Assembly (NCBI RefSeq): GCF_000719515.1
Contig: NZ_JOGR01000002.1
Coordinates: 186,001 to 250,000, forward strand
DNA from: Glycomyces sp. NRRL B-16210
GTDB lineage: Bacteria; Actinomycetota; Actinomycetes; Mycobacteriales; Micromonosporaceae
Direction: 5' to 3'
Length of the DNA stretch: 64,000 bases
Within the stretch, counting starts at the first letter, position 1. Each line of letters begins with the position of its first letter. The notes below the pieces were generated by a model. It ran no database searches. It was not told where the DNA came from and saw only the letters and a list, made by a program, of their open reading frames with translations. A program made the position numbers and the translations under genes. Below are positions 52,036 through 60,220 of the stretch, in pieces.

Positions 52036-52079
52036 CTGCGTACTGCGTACTGCGTACTGCGTACTGCGTACTGCGTACT
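52036..52079. repeat. 7-bp tandem repeat, six copies of CTGCGTA
   Basis: Six perfect copies of CTGCGTA (52036-52077) and a partial seventh lie six bases after the OsmC stop. A perfect heptanucleotide array is prone to length change and may differ between strains. Related GTAC-rich sequence occurs at 8475-8501. Confidence 0.9.
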
Positions 52080-52151
52080 AAGTCTCACCTCTGCTCGCAC
52101 CGCTCACCGACCGCCCGGCACCCGCTCCGCGAACGACCCCTCAACGCCGAT

Positions 52152-52907
52152 TCATGCCGCCGGCCGCGCTTCTGCGAGCGCCGCGAGCGGATCGTCCGAC
52201 AGCCGTTCTGCCGACAACCCCGTCTCGCGGCCGATCGCCTTGACTAGTCCGCCGCGCGTCGCGTAACCCGAGGCCCGCGCCGCCGCCGCGAGCGAACTGC
52301 CGCCCTTGAGCCGCCCGATCGCCACGTTCAACCGCGCCCTGGTCCGCCACCGCGTGAACGGCAGCCCCGTCTCCTCCTGGAACAGCCGCTGCACATGCCG
52401 GACGCTGGTGTGCCGCGCCGCCGCCAGCTCGCCGAGCGTCAAGGGCGACAACGCCTCCCGGGCGATCGCCCGCGCCACCGCGTGCGCGGGCAGCACGAGC
52501 GGGAAGTACCGGTCGTCGATGCCGCGCAGCACGTCGTCCAGGGCCTCTCGGAACGGTCGCACCTGCTCGGGGGTCACGGGACCGGCGACCAGGATCGTCG
52601 TCATCAGATCGGTGAGCGCGGGGACGATCCCCAAGCGCCGCACCCGCTCGGGCGGCACCGTCTCGGGGGAGAGGAAGGGCCCGAGTGCGACGCCGTCGTC
52701 CGAGAGCCGCACCGAGTGCGGCACATGCGGCGCCAACCACAGGTTCTCGCGCGCCCGCATCCGCATCGGGACGCCGTCGACCACGAGTTCGGCCGTGCCG
52801 ATCACGATGTGGACGAGATGCGGCACGTCGTGCTCGTGCGTGTCGTGGCCGAGGAACCGGATGCTGTTCTCGGGCACGACGCCCACCAGTGAGGCCGCAG
52901 GGTGCAT
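52152..52907 (-). CDS. AraC-family regulator next to siderophore uptake genes
   Basis: A 251-residue regulator with an N-terminal cupin-like sensing part (about 15-75, HEHDVPHLVHIVIGTAEL) and a C-terminal AraC double helix-turn-helix (about 150-245, with TSVRHVQRLFQEETG). GGAG lies seven bases before the ATG. It is divergent from the FecB-like gene across an iron box, so it likely activates siderophore uptake in response to a ferric-siderophore, as some AraC proteins in iron clusters do. Confidence 0.83.
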   Translation of the reverse strand: MHPAASLVGVVPENSIRFLGHDTHEHDVPHLVHIVIGTAELVVDGVPMRMRARENLWLAPHVPHSVRLSDDGVALGPFLSPETVPPERVRRLGIVPALTDLMTTILVAGPVTPEQVRPFREALDDVLRGIDDRYFPLVLPAHAVARAIAREALSPLTLGELAAARHTSVRHVQRLFQEETGLPFTRWRTRARLNVAIGRLKGGSSLAAAARASGYATRGGLVKAIGRETGLSAERLSDDPLAALAEARPAA

Positions 52908-52976
52908 GCTCGCTCCAGGATTCGTGTCGCGTCGGGCACCCGCCGATGTCGCTTCGGCGAAGGCCCGGGCTGAGTT

Positions 52977-52997
52977 TGTAGGCTAGCCTAGCCTTAC
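52977..52997. promoter_or_regulatory. Iron box (IdeR/DmdR type)
   Basis: The core TAGGCTAGCCTA (52979-52990) is a perfect palindrome within an A/T-richer context, closely matching the actinomycete iron box TTAGGTTAGGCTAACCTAA. It lies between the AraC and FecB-like genes and should place the uptake operon under iron repression by an IdeR/DmdR regulator encoded elsewhere. Confidence 0.8.
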
Positions 52998-53053
52998 TTT
53001 CAGGCCGTCGTGCCTGGGAGACCGCCCGTCCCCCCATTCCCGATAGAGGTCCC

Positions 53054-54040
53054 ATGCGATCCCCACGCACCGCGTTCGCCGTGCTCACCGCCGCCATCGC
53101 CGGCTCGTCCCTGGCCCTCGCCGGCTGCACCGCCGCCGAGGAGGACGCGTCCTCCGACGGACCGACGCGCACCGTCCAGACCGAGCAGGGCGCCGTCGAG
53201 ATCCCGGCCGACCCGCAGCGGGTCGTGGTGCTCAACTACGCGCTCGCAGGATACCTCTACGACCTGGACGTGCCCGTGGTCGCGACCGTGCCCGAGGACG
53301 CCGACGCCGGCGGCGAGTACTCCGCGTTCTGGGCCGACGAGGCCGAGGCGGACGGCACCGAGTTCCTCCCCTGGAGCCCCGACGGCTTCGACCTCGAGGC
53401 GATCCTCGAACAGGACCCCGACCTCATCCTCGCCGGCGGCCTGGGCCTGCCCGGCGCGCAGGCGGTCGAGGCCTACGACCAGCTCTCGGACATCGCCGCG
53501 ACCGTGATCGTCTCCGGCTCGCTCGCCACCTGGCAGGAGCAGTTCTCCTTCATCGCGGACGACGTGTTCGGCCAGGCCGAGGCCTACGACGCCTTCGTCG
53601 CCGACTACCAGGCCCGCGCCGAAGAGGTCGCCGCCGCGATCACCGTCCCGCCCGGGCCCTTCGCGGTGCTCACCGTGACCGCCGACGGCACCGCCTACGC
53701 GCTCCTCCACGACGCCGGCCTGCCCCTGGCCCTCGCCGAACTCGGCTTCGAGCCCGCCCCGCTCGCCGAGGAGCACGGCTTCGAGCCCTACCGCGAAGGC
53801 GGCGACATGTTCGAGCTGTCGACCGAGCAGGTCGCCCAGGTCCTGACCGTCCCGACCGTGTTCGTGACCGGCTTCAACGCCGACACCACCGACGTCGCCA
53901 CCCTCGCCGAGTCGAGCGTGTACGCCGCGCTGCCCGCGTTCGCCGAAGGCCACGCCTACGACCTGCCGTACTGGGTCGTCCGCGGCGACTACGACGAAGC
54001 GCTGGCCCTGCTCGACCTCGTCGAGCAGCAGTTCTCGTAG
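53054..54040 (+). CDS. Ferric-siderophore ABC transporter binding lipoprotein (FecB-like)
   Basis: A 328-residue lipoprotein. The signal ends in the lipobox LAGC (Cys28), followed by an acidic linker and the two lobes of a class III periplasmic-binding fold (RVVVLNYALAGYLYDLDVPVV, ILEQDPDLILAGG). It would capture a ferric siderophore at the cell surface and deliver it to the FecCD permeases downstream. AGAGG precedes ATG. It is the first gene of the iron-boxed operon. Confidence 0.9.
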   Translation: MRSPRTAFAVLTAAIAGSSLALAGCTAAEEDASSDGPTRTVQTEQGAVEIPADPQRVVVLNYALAGYLYDLDVPVVATVPEDADAGGEYSAFWADEAEADGTEFLPWSPDGFDLEAILEQDPDLILAGGLGLPGAQAVEAYDQLSDIAATVIVSGSLATWQEQFSFIADDVFGQAEAYDAFVADYQARAEEVAAAITVPPGPFAVLTVTADGTAYALLHDAGLPLALAELGFEPAPLAEEHGFEPYREGGDMFELSTEQVAQVLTVPTVFVTGFNADTTDVATLAESSVYAALPAFAEGHAYDLPYWVVRGDYDEALALLDLVEQQFS

Positions 54041-54051
54041 CGGCCCCGCGA

Positions 54052-55797
54052 ATGAGCCACCGCAACCTGGTGATCCACCCGCTCGTCCTGCGCCGCGCGC
54101 AGGTCGGGCGGGTGGCGGACCTCAACCCGCGCACCCGCCGCGTGACCCTCGTCGGCGAGCAGCTCGGCGCGTTCGAACGCGACGGGATCAGCCTGCCCGC
54201 CTTCGTGTCCGAGGCCTTCGACGACCACGTGAAGCTGATCTTCGCCGCAGACGGCGACCTCGCATCGGTCCTGCCGATCCAGTTGGAGGACGGCATCGAA
54301 TGGCCGCGGGCGACCACCCGCCTGGCCCGCGACTACACGCCCACCCGCTTCGACCCGGTCGCCCGCGAACTCGACCTCGAATTCGTCCTCCACGGCGACG
54401 GCCCCGCCTCCACCTGGGCCGCCGGTGCGAAACCCGGCGACGACCTGTGGTTCGCCGGACCCAAATCCTCCACAGTGGTGCCGCCGGACACCGATTGGGT
54501 GCTCCTCGCCGGTGACGAGACCGCGCTGCCCGCCATCGAGCGCTACCTCAACGACCGCCCGCTGGACGCCCCGGTCCGCATCGTGGCCGCTGTGCCCGAC
54601 GCGGCGGCCCGACGCGAACTCCCCACGGCCCCAGGCGACACCGTCACCTGGACCGAGGCGGCACCGGGCGACCCGGACGCCCTCGCGGCAGCGGTCCGCG
54701 CCATCGAGGTCCCGCCCGGCAGACCGTACGCATGGGCCGCCGCAGAGAGCCGATCGCTGCTGCCCCTGCGCCGGTACCTCGCCCGCGAACTCGAGGTCCC
54801 CAAGTCGCACACCAGCATCACCGGCTACTGGCACCGCCAGGACGCCGAGACCGCCGAAAGCTCGCTCGACCACCTGCCCGCGCCGACGACCTGGTTCGCC
54901 GTGCGCGCCGCGCTGCGCCTCGGCCTGGTCGAATCGCTCGCGGCGGGCCCGGTCCCACTGCCCGCGCTGGCCGCCCAACTCGGCATCGACGCACGGCGCC
55001 TGAGCGTCCTCCTCGACGCCCTCAAGACCGCCGCGGTCGTCGCCCCGGGTACCGGCCCGGTCGCACTCGGCCCGGCCGGCGAGGAACTCCTCGCCGACGA
55101 GCACGCCCGCGAGCGCTTCACCGGCGTCGACGCCGACCGGATCCTGGCCCTCGCTGAACTCGCGGAGGCGCTCGAACTCGACGAGCCCGCCTGGTCGCGC
55201 GTCAACGGCCGCACCATGCGCCAGTCGCTCGAACGCGACGGGCACCGCTACGAGGAGCTGGTCGAAGACGCCGACGGCCTCGCCCATCTCGTGACCGGCC
55301 TGCCTCGTCTGCCGGTGTGGGGCAGGGAGACCAGGGTCGCGGTCACCGGCCCCGGCTCGCTCGTCCTCGCCGACCTCCTGCGCGAACGGCTCGCAGCCGA
55401 CACCTCGATCGTGGAATCGGCCGGGCCGCTCGCGGTCCTGAAGGAGTTGAGCGAGGGGTCCGAGCACCGGTTCACCGTGCGATGGGACCGAATCGAGGTA
55501 GCGGTGACCGCGCTGGCGCTCGGCCACCGCACCGACGCGGAGGCGGTCGCCCTGCTGGGGGAGATGCGCCGGGCGGCGGAGCGCGCGGTGCTCGTCGAAG
55601 CGCTGCAACCGGACGCGCTGAGCCCCGGTGCCGCTGATGAGGCACTGCTGCAACTGGCCGCGACGGGCAGCACACCGCGCTCGCCGAGCGACATGGCGCT
55701 GCTCGCGGCGGAGGCGGGCTGGTCGATCGACGACAGGCGCCCGCTCGGCTGGGGCGTGGAGTACTTCGCGCTCGTTCCCGACAGCACCCCGAGATGA
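54052..55797 (+). CDS. Siderophore-interacting protein fused to a methyltransferase-like half
   Basis: A 581-residue protein, about twice the normal size. Residues 1-262 are a SIP/ViuB-type ferric-siderophore reductase with FAD motif RDYTPTRFD (93-101), GDETALPA (154-161) and the terminal GYWHRQ. Residues about 275-345 resemble the winged-helix dimerisation domain of plant-type O-methyltransferases (WFAVRAALRLGLVESL, LGIDARRLSVLLDAL). Residues 345-581 resemble a class I methyltransferase, but the SAM loop reads VAVTGPGSLVLADLL without the usual GxGxG. The C-terminal half may be an inactive regulatory or scaffold domain. The stop overlaps the permease start by ATGA. Confidence 0.83.
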   Translation: MSHRNLVIHPLVLRRAQVGRVADLNPRTRRVTLVGEQLGAFERDGISLPAFVSEAFDDHVKLIFAADGDLASVLPIQLEDGIEWPRATTRLARDYTPTRFDPVARELDLEFVLHGDGPASTWAAGAKPGDDLWFAGPKSSTVVPPDTDWVLLAGDETALPAIERYLNDRPLDAPVRIVAAVPDAAARRELPTAPGDTVTWTEAAPGDPDALAAAVRAIEVPPGRPYAWAAAESRSLLPLRRYLARELEVPKSHTSITGYWHRQDAETAESSLDHLPAPTTWFAVRAALRLGLVESLAAGPVPLPALAAQLGIDARRLSVLLDALKTAAVVAPGTGPVALGPAGEELLADEHARERFTGVDADRILALAELAEALELDEPAWSRVNGRTMRQSLERDGHRYEELVEDADGLAHLVTGLPRLPVWGRETRVAVTGPGSLVLADLLRERLAADTSIVESAGPLAVLKELSEGSEHRFTVRWDRIEVAVTALALGHRTDAEAVALLGEMRRAAERAVLVEALQPDALSPGAADEALLQLAATGSTPRSPSDMALLAAEAGWSIDDRRPLGWGVEYFALVPDSTPR

Positions 55798-58328
55798 CAG
55801 TGCCGCAGGACAAGTGGCAATGGGCCGCCGCTGAGGAGCGGCGGCCCGCCGAGATGTCGCAGACGAGGACCGAGCCGCCCGAACCACGAGCAGGAGGTGC
55901 AACCGAGACGTCCGAGGCCGATCCGACCAAAAGGGCTACGGCCACCGAGCCGGGGTTCGACGCCAATGCGCCCGGCAGCGCGCCAGCGACCGAACCCGAA
56001 CCACGCGCGGGCGATGCATCCGCAGTGTCTGGCACGGTTCCGATTGGAGAGGCCACGCGCGCGGCATCTGGGTTCGGCGCCGGCGCGAACGGCCGCGCTT
56101 CGGCGACCGGGCCCGAGGCGCGAGCGAACGTCGCCGCTGCGGAATCCGAGGCCGGTTCAACCAACGGGGTTGCGCCCAGTGCGCCCGGGTTCGACGCCGA
56201 TGCGCCCGGCGGCGCGCCGATGGCCGGATCCGAAGCGCGAGTGAGCGGTGCGCCTGCGGTTTCCGAGGTCGGCCCGATCGAGAGGGCCGCGCTCGCCGCT
56301 CCTGGGTTCGACGCCGACGCAAATGGCAGTGATCCGGTGACCGGAATCGGGGCGCGCGCAAGCGATGCGGCCGCGGAGTCCGAGGCTGGCCGGACCAGGG
56401 AGGCCACCCGCAGTGCGCCCGGGTTGGACATCGAAGCGACCGATGTCGTTCCGGCAGCCGGAATCGAGGCGCGCGCGGTCGGTGAAGCTGCGGAGTCCGA
56501 AGCCGGCCGGGCCAACGGGGTCGCGCCGAGCGCGCCCGGGTTCGACGCCGATGCGCCCGACGGAGCACCGAAGGTCGGACCCGAGGCGCGCGCAGGAGAG
56601 GTTACGGTGGCGCCCTGGGCCGTTCCGATCGGAGAGGCCACGTGCGCGGCATCCGAGTTCGGCGCCGGTGCGAACGGCCGCGCTCTGGCGACTGGACCCG
56701 AGGCGCGTGTCAGAAACGCAGCTGCCGTGTCCGAGGCCGATCCGACCATAGTGGCTACGGCCACCGGGCCCGTGTTGGATGCCGAAGCAACCGATATCGC
56801 TCCGGCGACTGAATCCAGAGCGCGAGTGAGCGGTGCGTCTGCGGTTTCCGAGGTCGGTCCGATCGAGGTCACCACGCTCGCAGCTCCCGGGTTCGACGCT
56901 GATGCGACTGGTGGTGCGCCGGTGGCCGGGCCCGTGGCGCGCGCAGGCGGTGCGACTACGGTTTCCGAAGCTGGTCAGACCAAAGAGGCCCCGCCCAGTG
57001 CGCCCGGGTTCGACGCTGATGCGCCCGACAACGCGCCCGGCCCCGTTCCGGTGACCGGGCCCGAGGGGCGAGCGCGCGGTGCGGCTACGGAGTCCGAGGC
57101 CGGTCCGATCCAGGGGGCCGTGCCTCCGGCGTCCGGGTTCGACGCTGATGCGCCCGGCAACGCGCCCGGCCGCGTTCCGGTGACCGGGCCCGAGGGGCGA
57201 GCGCGCGGTGCGGCTACGGAGTCCGAGGCCGGTCCGATCCAGGGGGCCGTGCCCCCGGCGTCCGGGTTCGACTCCGGTGCGACCAGCGGATCGCGTGCCT
57301 CGTTTCCGGCCGTCCCCGGGCCCCTCGCTCTCGGCCGTCGCCGTCGCCTCTTCTGGCTCACCGTCGCCTTCGGGACCTTGCTCCTCGCCATCGCCGCCAG
57401 CCTCGCCGTCGGCTCCGCCCCGCTGCCTCTCACCACCGTCTGGGCCGCCCTCACCCGCCCCGACGGCAGCCTCGACCACCTCACCGTCCTCGACCTGCGC
57501 GTCCCCCGCACCGCCCTCGCCGTCCTCGTCGGCGCCGCCCTCGGCCTCTCCGGCGCGCTCATCCAGGCCCTCACCCGCAACCCCCTCGCCGATCCCGGCA
57601 TCCTCGGCGTCAACGCCGGAGCCGGGTTCGCGATCGTCCTCGGCGTCGCCCTCTTCGGCGTCACCCGCATCCAGCAGTACCTCTGGCTCGGCTTCGCCGG
57701 CGCCGTCATCGCCGCCCTCGTCGTCTACGTCATCGCCGCCCGCGGCCCCGGCGGCGCCAACCCCATCCGCCTCACCCTCGTCGGCGTCGCCCTCAGCGCC
57801 GTCCTCTCCGGCGCTTCCTCCACCCTCGCCCTCATCGACCCCCAGACCTTCGACCGGATGCGCTACTGGGGCGCCGGGTCCATCGCCGACCGACCCGACG
57901 GCACGATCGCCGCGATCCTCCCGTTCATCGCCGCCGGGCTCCTCCTCGGCCTCGCCTGCGCCCGCCCGCTCAACGCCCTCGCCCTCGGCGACGACATGGC
58001 CCGCGCCGTCGGCGCCCGCATCACCTTCACCCGCGCCGCCGGCATGGTCGCCGTGACCCTCCTCTGCGGCGCCGCCACCGCCGCGGCCGGACCGATCGGC
58101 TTCATCGGCCTCATGGTCCCGCACGCCGTACGCTGGCTGACCGGCCCCGACCAGCGCTGGGTCCTCCCGTTCTCCCTGATCCTCGCGCCCGTGCTCCTCC
58201 TGGTCGCCGACGTCATCGGCCGCCTCGTGGTCTGGCCCGCCGAACTCCAGGTCGGCGTCGTCACCGCCCTCATCGGCGCCCCGGTCCTCATCGCACTGGT
58301 TCGCCGCGCCAAGGCGGCCGCCCCGTGA
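55794..58328 (+). CDS. FecCD-type siderophore permease with repetitive N-terminal extension
   Basis: An 844-residue protein. The last 330 residues (about 513-844) are a complete FecCD/BtuC permease with the usual helices and motifs (GALIQALTRNPLADPGILGVNAGAG, GPIGFIGLMVPH). The first 500 are twelve imperfect repeats of about 39 residues (units 10 and 11 are 43), rich in Ala, Gly, Pro, Glu and Asp, predicted disordered and cytoplasmic. The ATG at 55794 overlaps the SIP stop, the coupling style used throughout this genome, which supports translation of the extension. A shorter form starting at GTG 57249 is possible. Confidence 0.8.
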   Translation: MTVPQDKWQWAAAEERRPAEMSQTRTEPPEPRAGGATETSEADPTKRATATEPGFDANAPGSAPATEPEPRAGDASAVSGTVPIGEATRAASGFGAGANGRASATGPEARANVAAAESEAGSTNGVAPSAPGFDADAPGGAPMAGSEARVSGAPAVSEVGPIERAALAAPGFDADANGSDPVTGIGARASDAAAESEAGRTREATRSAPGLDIEATDVVPAAGIEARAVGEAAESEAGRANGVAPSAPGFDADAPDGAPKVGPEARAGEVTVAPWAVPIGEATCAASEFGAGANGRALATGPEARVRNAAAVSEADPTIVATATGPVLDAEATDIAPATESRARVSGASAVSEVGPIEVTTLAAPGFDADATGGAPVAGPVARAGGATTVSEAGQTKEAPPSAPGFDADAPDNAPGPVPVTGPEGRARGAATESEAGPIQGAVPPASGFDADAPGNAPGRVPVTGPEGRARGAATESEAGPIQGAVPPASGFDSGATSGSRASFPAVPGPLALGRRRRLFWLTVAFGTLLLAIAASLAVGSAPLPLTTVWAALTRPDGSLDHLTVLDLRVPRTALAVLVGAALGLSGALIQALTRNPLADPGILGVNAGAGFAIVLGVALFGVTRIQQYLWLGFAGAVIAALVVYVIAARGPGGANPIRLTLVGVALSAVLSGASSTLALIDPQTFDRMRYWGAGSIADRPDGTIAAILPFIAAGLLLGLACARPLNALALGDDMARAVGARITFTRAAGMVAVTLLCGAATAAAGPIGFIGLMVPHAVRWLTGPDQRWVLPFSLILAPVLLLVADVIGRLVVWPAELQVGVVTALIGAPVLIALVRRAKAAAP
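55878..57290 (+). repeat. 117-bp coding tandem repeat array in the permease gene
   Basis: Twelve units of 117 bp (units 10 and 11 are 129 bp) encode the permease extension. Units 11 (57060-57188) and 12 (from 57189) differ at one base over the first 85, showing recent duplication. Units 2 and 7, and 4 and 9, are closest to each other, indicating an older five-unit block duplication. The repeat keeps the permease frame open throughout, and its length is always a multiple of three. Confidence 0.88.
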
Positions 58329-59356
58329 CCGGCACCTTCACCGTCCGCATAGGACGACTCAGCCGACGCGTGCACACCCGCGCCCTCATCGTCGCCGTTC
58401 TGCTCCTGCTCGCCGCGACCGCCTGCGTCGCCGCCTCCCTCATGCTCGGCTCCCGGTCCCTGACGCTCACCGAAGTCCTCACCGCGCTCGGCCCGGACGC
58501 CCGCGGCCCCAACCGGCTCGTGGTCGTCGAATGGCGCGCGCCCCGCGCCCTCGCCGCCGGGCTCTTCGGCGCCTGCCTCGGCATCAGCGGCGCGATCTTC
58601 CAGTCCCTCACCAGGAACCCGCTCGGCAGCCCCGACATCATCGGTCTCAACACCGGCGCCTACACGGGCGTCGTCTTCGTCATCACTGTCGGCGGGACCG
58701 GCTTCCTCGCCTACGCCGCGGGTGCCATGATCGGCGGCCTCGGCGCCGCCGCCCTCGTGTACCTGCTCGCCTTCCGCGGCGGCGTCCGCGGCTTCCGGCT
58801 CATCATCGTCGGCATCGCCGTCAGCGCCATGCTCACCTCGGTGAACACCTGGTTCTCCGTCAAAGCCGACCTCGGCGAGGCCCTGCGCGCCGCCGTGTGG
58901 GGCGCCGGCTCGCTCAACGCGATCCAATGGCCCCCGGTGATTCTCGCGTCGATCGTCGCCGGTCTGCTCGCGCTCGCCCTGCCGGTGGCCGGGCGCCGGA
59001 TGCGCCAGCTCGAACTCGGCGACGAGACGGCCGTGACGCACGGCGTCCCGGTGGAGCGCAGCAAGATCCTGCTCTCGGCGGTCGGCGTCGGGTTCACCGC
59101 CCTCGTGACCGCCGCGGCCGGACCGATCGCGTTCGTCGCGCTCGCGGCCCCGCAGATCGCGCGGCGGCTCAGCGGCCGTCCCGGCTCGGCCGACCTCGTC
59201 GGCTCGGCGCTGGTCGGCTCGGTGCTCCTGGGCGGGGCGGACCTGATCGCGCAGCACGCGGTCCCCGACACGCCGCTGCCGGTCGGCGCGGTCACGGTCC
59301 TCCTCGGCGGCGCCTACCTCGTGTGGCTCCTGCTGCACGAGCAGCGCCGTCGCTGA
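58325..59356 (+). CDS. FecCD-type siderophore permease, second subunit
   Basis: A 343-residue permease of normal length with about nine to ten membrane segments. Motifs include GACLGISGAIFQSLTRNPLG and AGPIAFVALAAPQIARRL. The GTG start overlaps the stop of the first permease gene (GTGA). Together the two form the channel for ferric siderophore. The expected ATPase gene does not follow: the next gene is convergent and unrelated, with its stop codon directly adjacent. Confidence 0.9.
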   Translation: MTGTFTVRIGRLSRRVHTRALIVAVLLLLAATACVAASLMLGSRSLTLTEVLTALGPDARGPNRLVVVEWRAPRALAAGLFGACLGISGAIFQSLTRNPLGSPDIIGLNTGAYTGVVFVITVGGTGFLAYAAGAMIGGLGAAALVYLLAFRGGVRGFRLIIVGIAVSAMLTSVNTWFSVKADLGEALRAAVWGAGSLNAIQWPPVILASIVAGLLALALPVAGRRMRQLELGDETAVTHGVPVERSKILLSAVGVGFTALVTAAAGPIAFVALAAPQIARRLSGRPGSADLVGSALVGSVLLGGADLIAQHAVPDTPLPVGAVTVLLGGAYLVWLLLHEQRRR

Positions 59357-60022
59357 TCAACCCTCAGGGGTGCAGGGCACCGTCTCGGGCAGGGCGTAGT
59401 CGCCCTGCACGTCGGCGGTGAAGCTCGGCCCGACGCTCTTGCCGGGGTCGAGCGACCCGTTGAACCAGACGTCGCCGTAGCGGTCGCCCTCCACATGGCT
59501 CAGGCCCCAGGTCGAGGCCACCGACAGGTGCTCGACGTCGATCACGACCTCCCAGCCCTGCACCGGCTCGGACCCGGTGTTGGCGACGGTCACCTTGACC
59601 GACACCGAACTCGACCACTCGTTGTCGAGCGTGAGCGTCGCCGTGCACTGCCTCGCGGCGGGCGCGGCCTCGGTGGTCGGGTCGGCTCCGCTGGACCCCG
59701 CGGCGCCGCTCGTCTCCGGCAGTCCGGTCTCCGGATCGACCTCGGGGGAGGGCGATTCGGACTCGGTCGCGCTCTCGGACCCCGCGTCGGAAGGGGAGTC
59801 CTCCGCGGTGCCCTCGGGGGAGCTCTCAGGATCGGCGCTGAAGTCGGGGACGGCGGGCCCGTCGACGCCGAGGTCGATGCGGTCGGAGTCGTCGCCGATG
59901 CGCAGCACGCTGAACTGGAGGATCGCGGCGACGCACGCGAGGGCGGCGACGGCGATGAGGACCTTGAGCAGGCGGCCGTGGAGTCGCCCGCGCATCGTCA
60001 CGCGGTCCATCCAAAGGCGCAT
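59357..60022 (-). CDS. Membrane-anchored CBM2-like protein
   Basis: A 221-residue type II membrane protein: a short basic cytoplasmic N-terminus, one hydrophobic segment at about 20-40, an acidic Ser/Glu/Pro linker (about 50-115) and a CBM2-type cellulose-binding domain (about 122-221) with terminal Cys residues and NTGSEPVQGWEVVID. No catalytic domain is present. It could attach cells to cellulose or chitin. GGAGG precedes the ATG at 60020-60022. Confidence 0.8.
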   Translation of the reverse strand: MRLWMDRVTMRGRLHGRLLKVLIAVAALACVAAILQFSVLRIGDDSDRIDLGVDGPAVPDFSADPESSPEGTAEDSPSDAGSESATESESPSPEVDPETGLPETSGAAGSSGADPTTEAAPAARQCTATLTLDNEWSSSVSVKVTVANTGSEPVQGWEVVIDVEHLSVASTWGLSHVEGDRYGDVWFNGSLDPGKSVGPSFTADVQGDYALPETVPCTPEG

Positions 60023-60220
60023 GACGACTTCCTCCAATATGGACGAATTGAACCGGGTGGACCCGTCTGCACGGTGAGACAGATGAGGGAGAATCGTGTC
60101 CACGGTGTAGCGTACAAGGCCCTCGGGCGCCGAAACAGCGCCGGAGGCCCCGTGCCGGACCGCGTCACCGCGCCTTCGGCGGCCCCGCAATCGCGCCGGT
60201 GGCCGTCGCGCCCAACGGGA

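Noticed and set aside
52036..52079. Heptamer array considered as a replication origin or iteron set
   Set aside because: No replication gene or A/T-rich region is near; the unit is a simple slippage repeat.
55472..58124. Two long minus-strand frames opposite the permease repeats
   Set aside because: They reflect the repetitive GC-rich DNA; they lack ribosome sites and domains, while the plus frame leads into a real permease.
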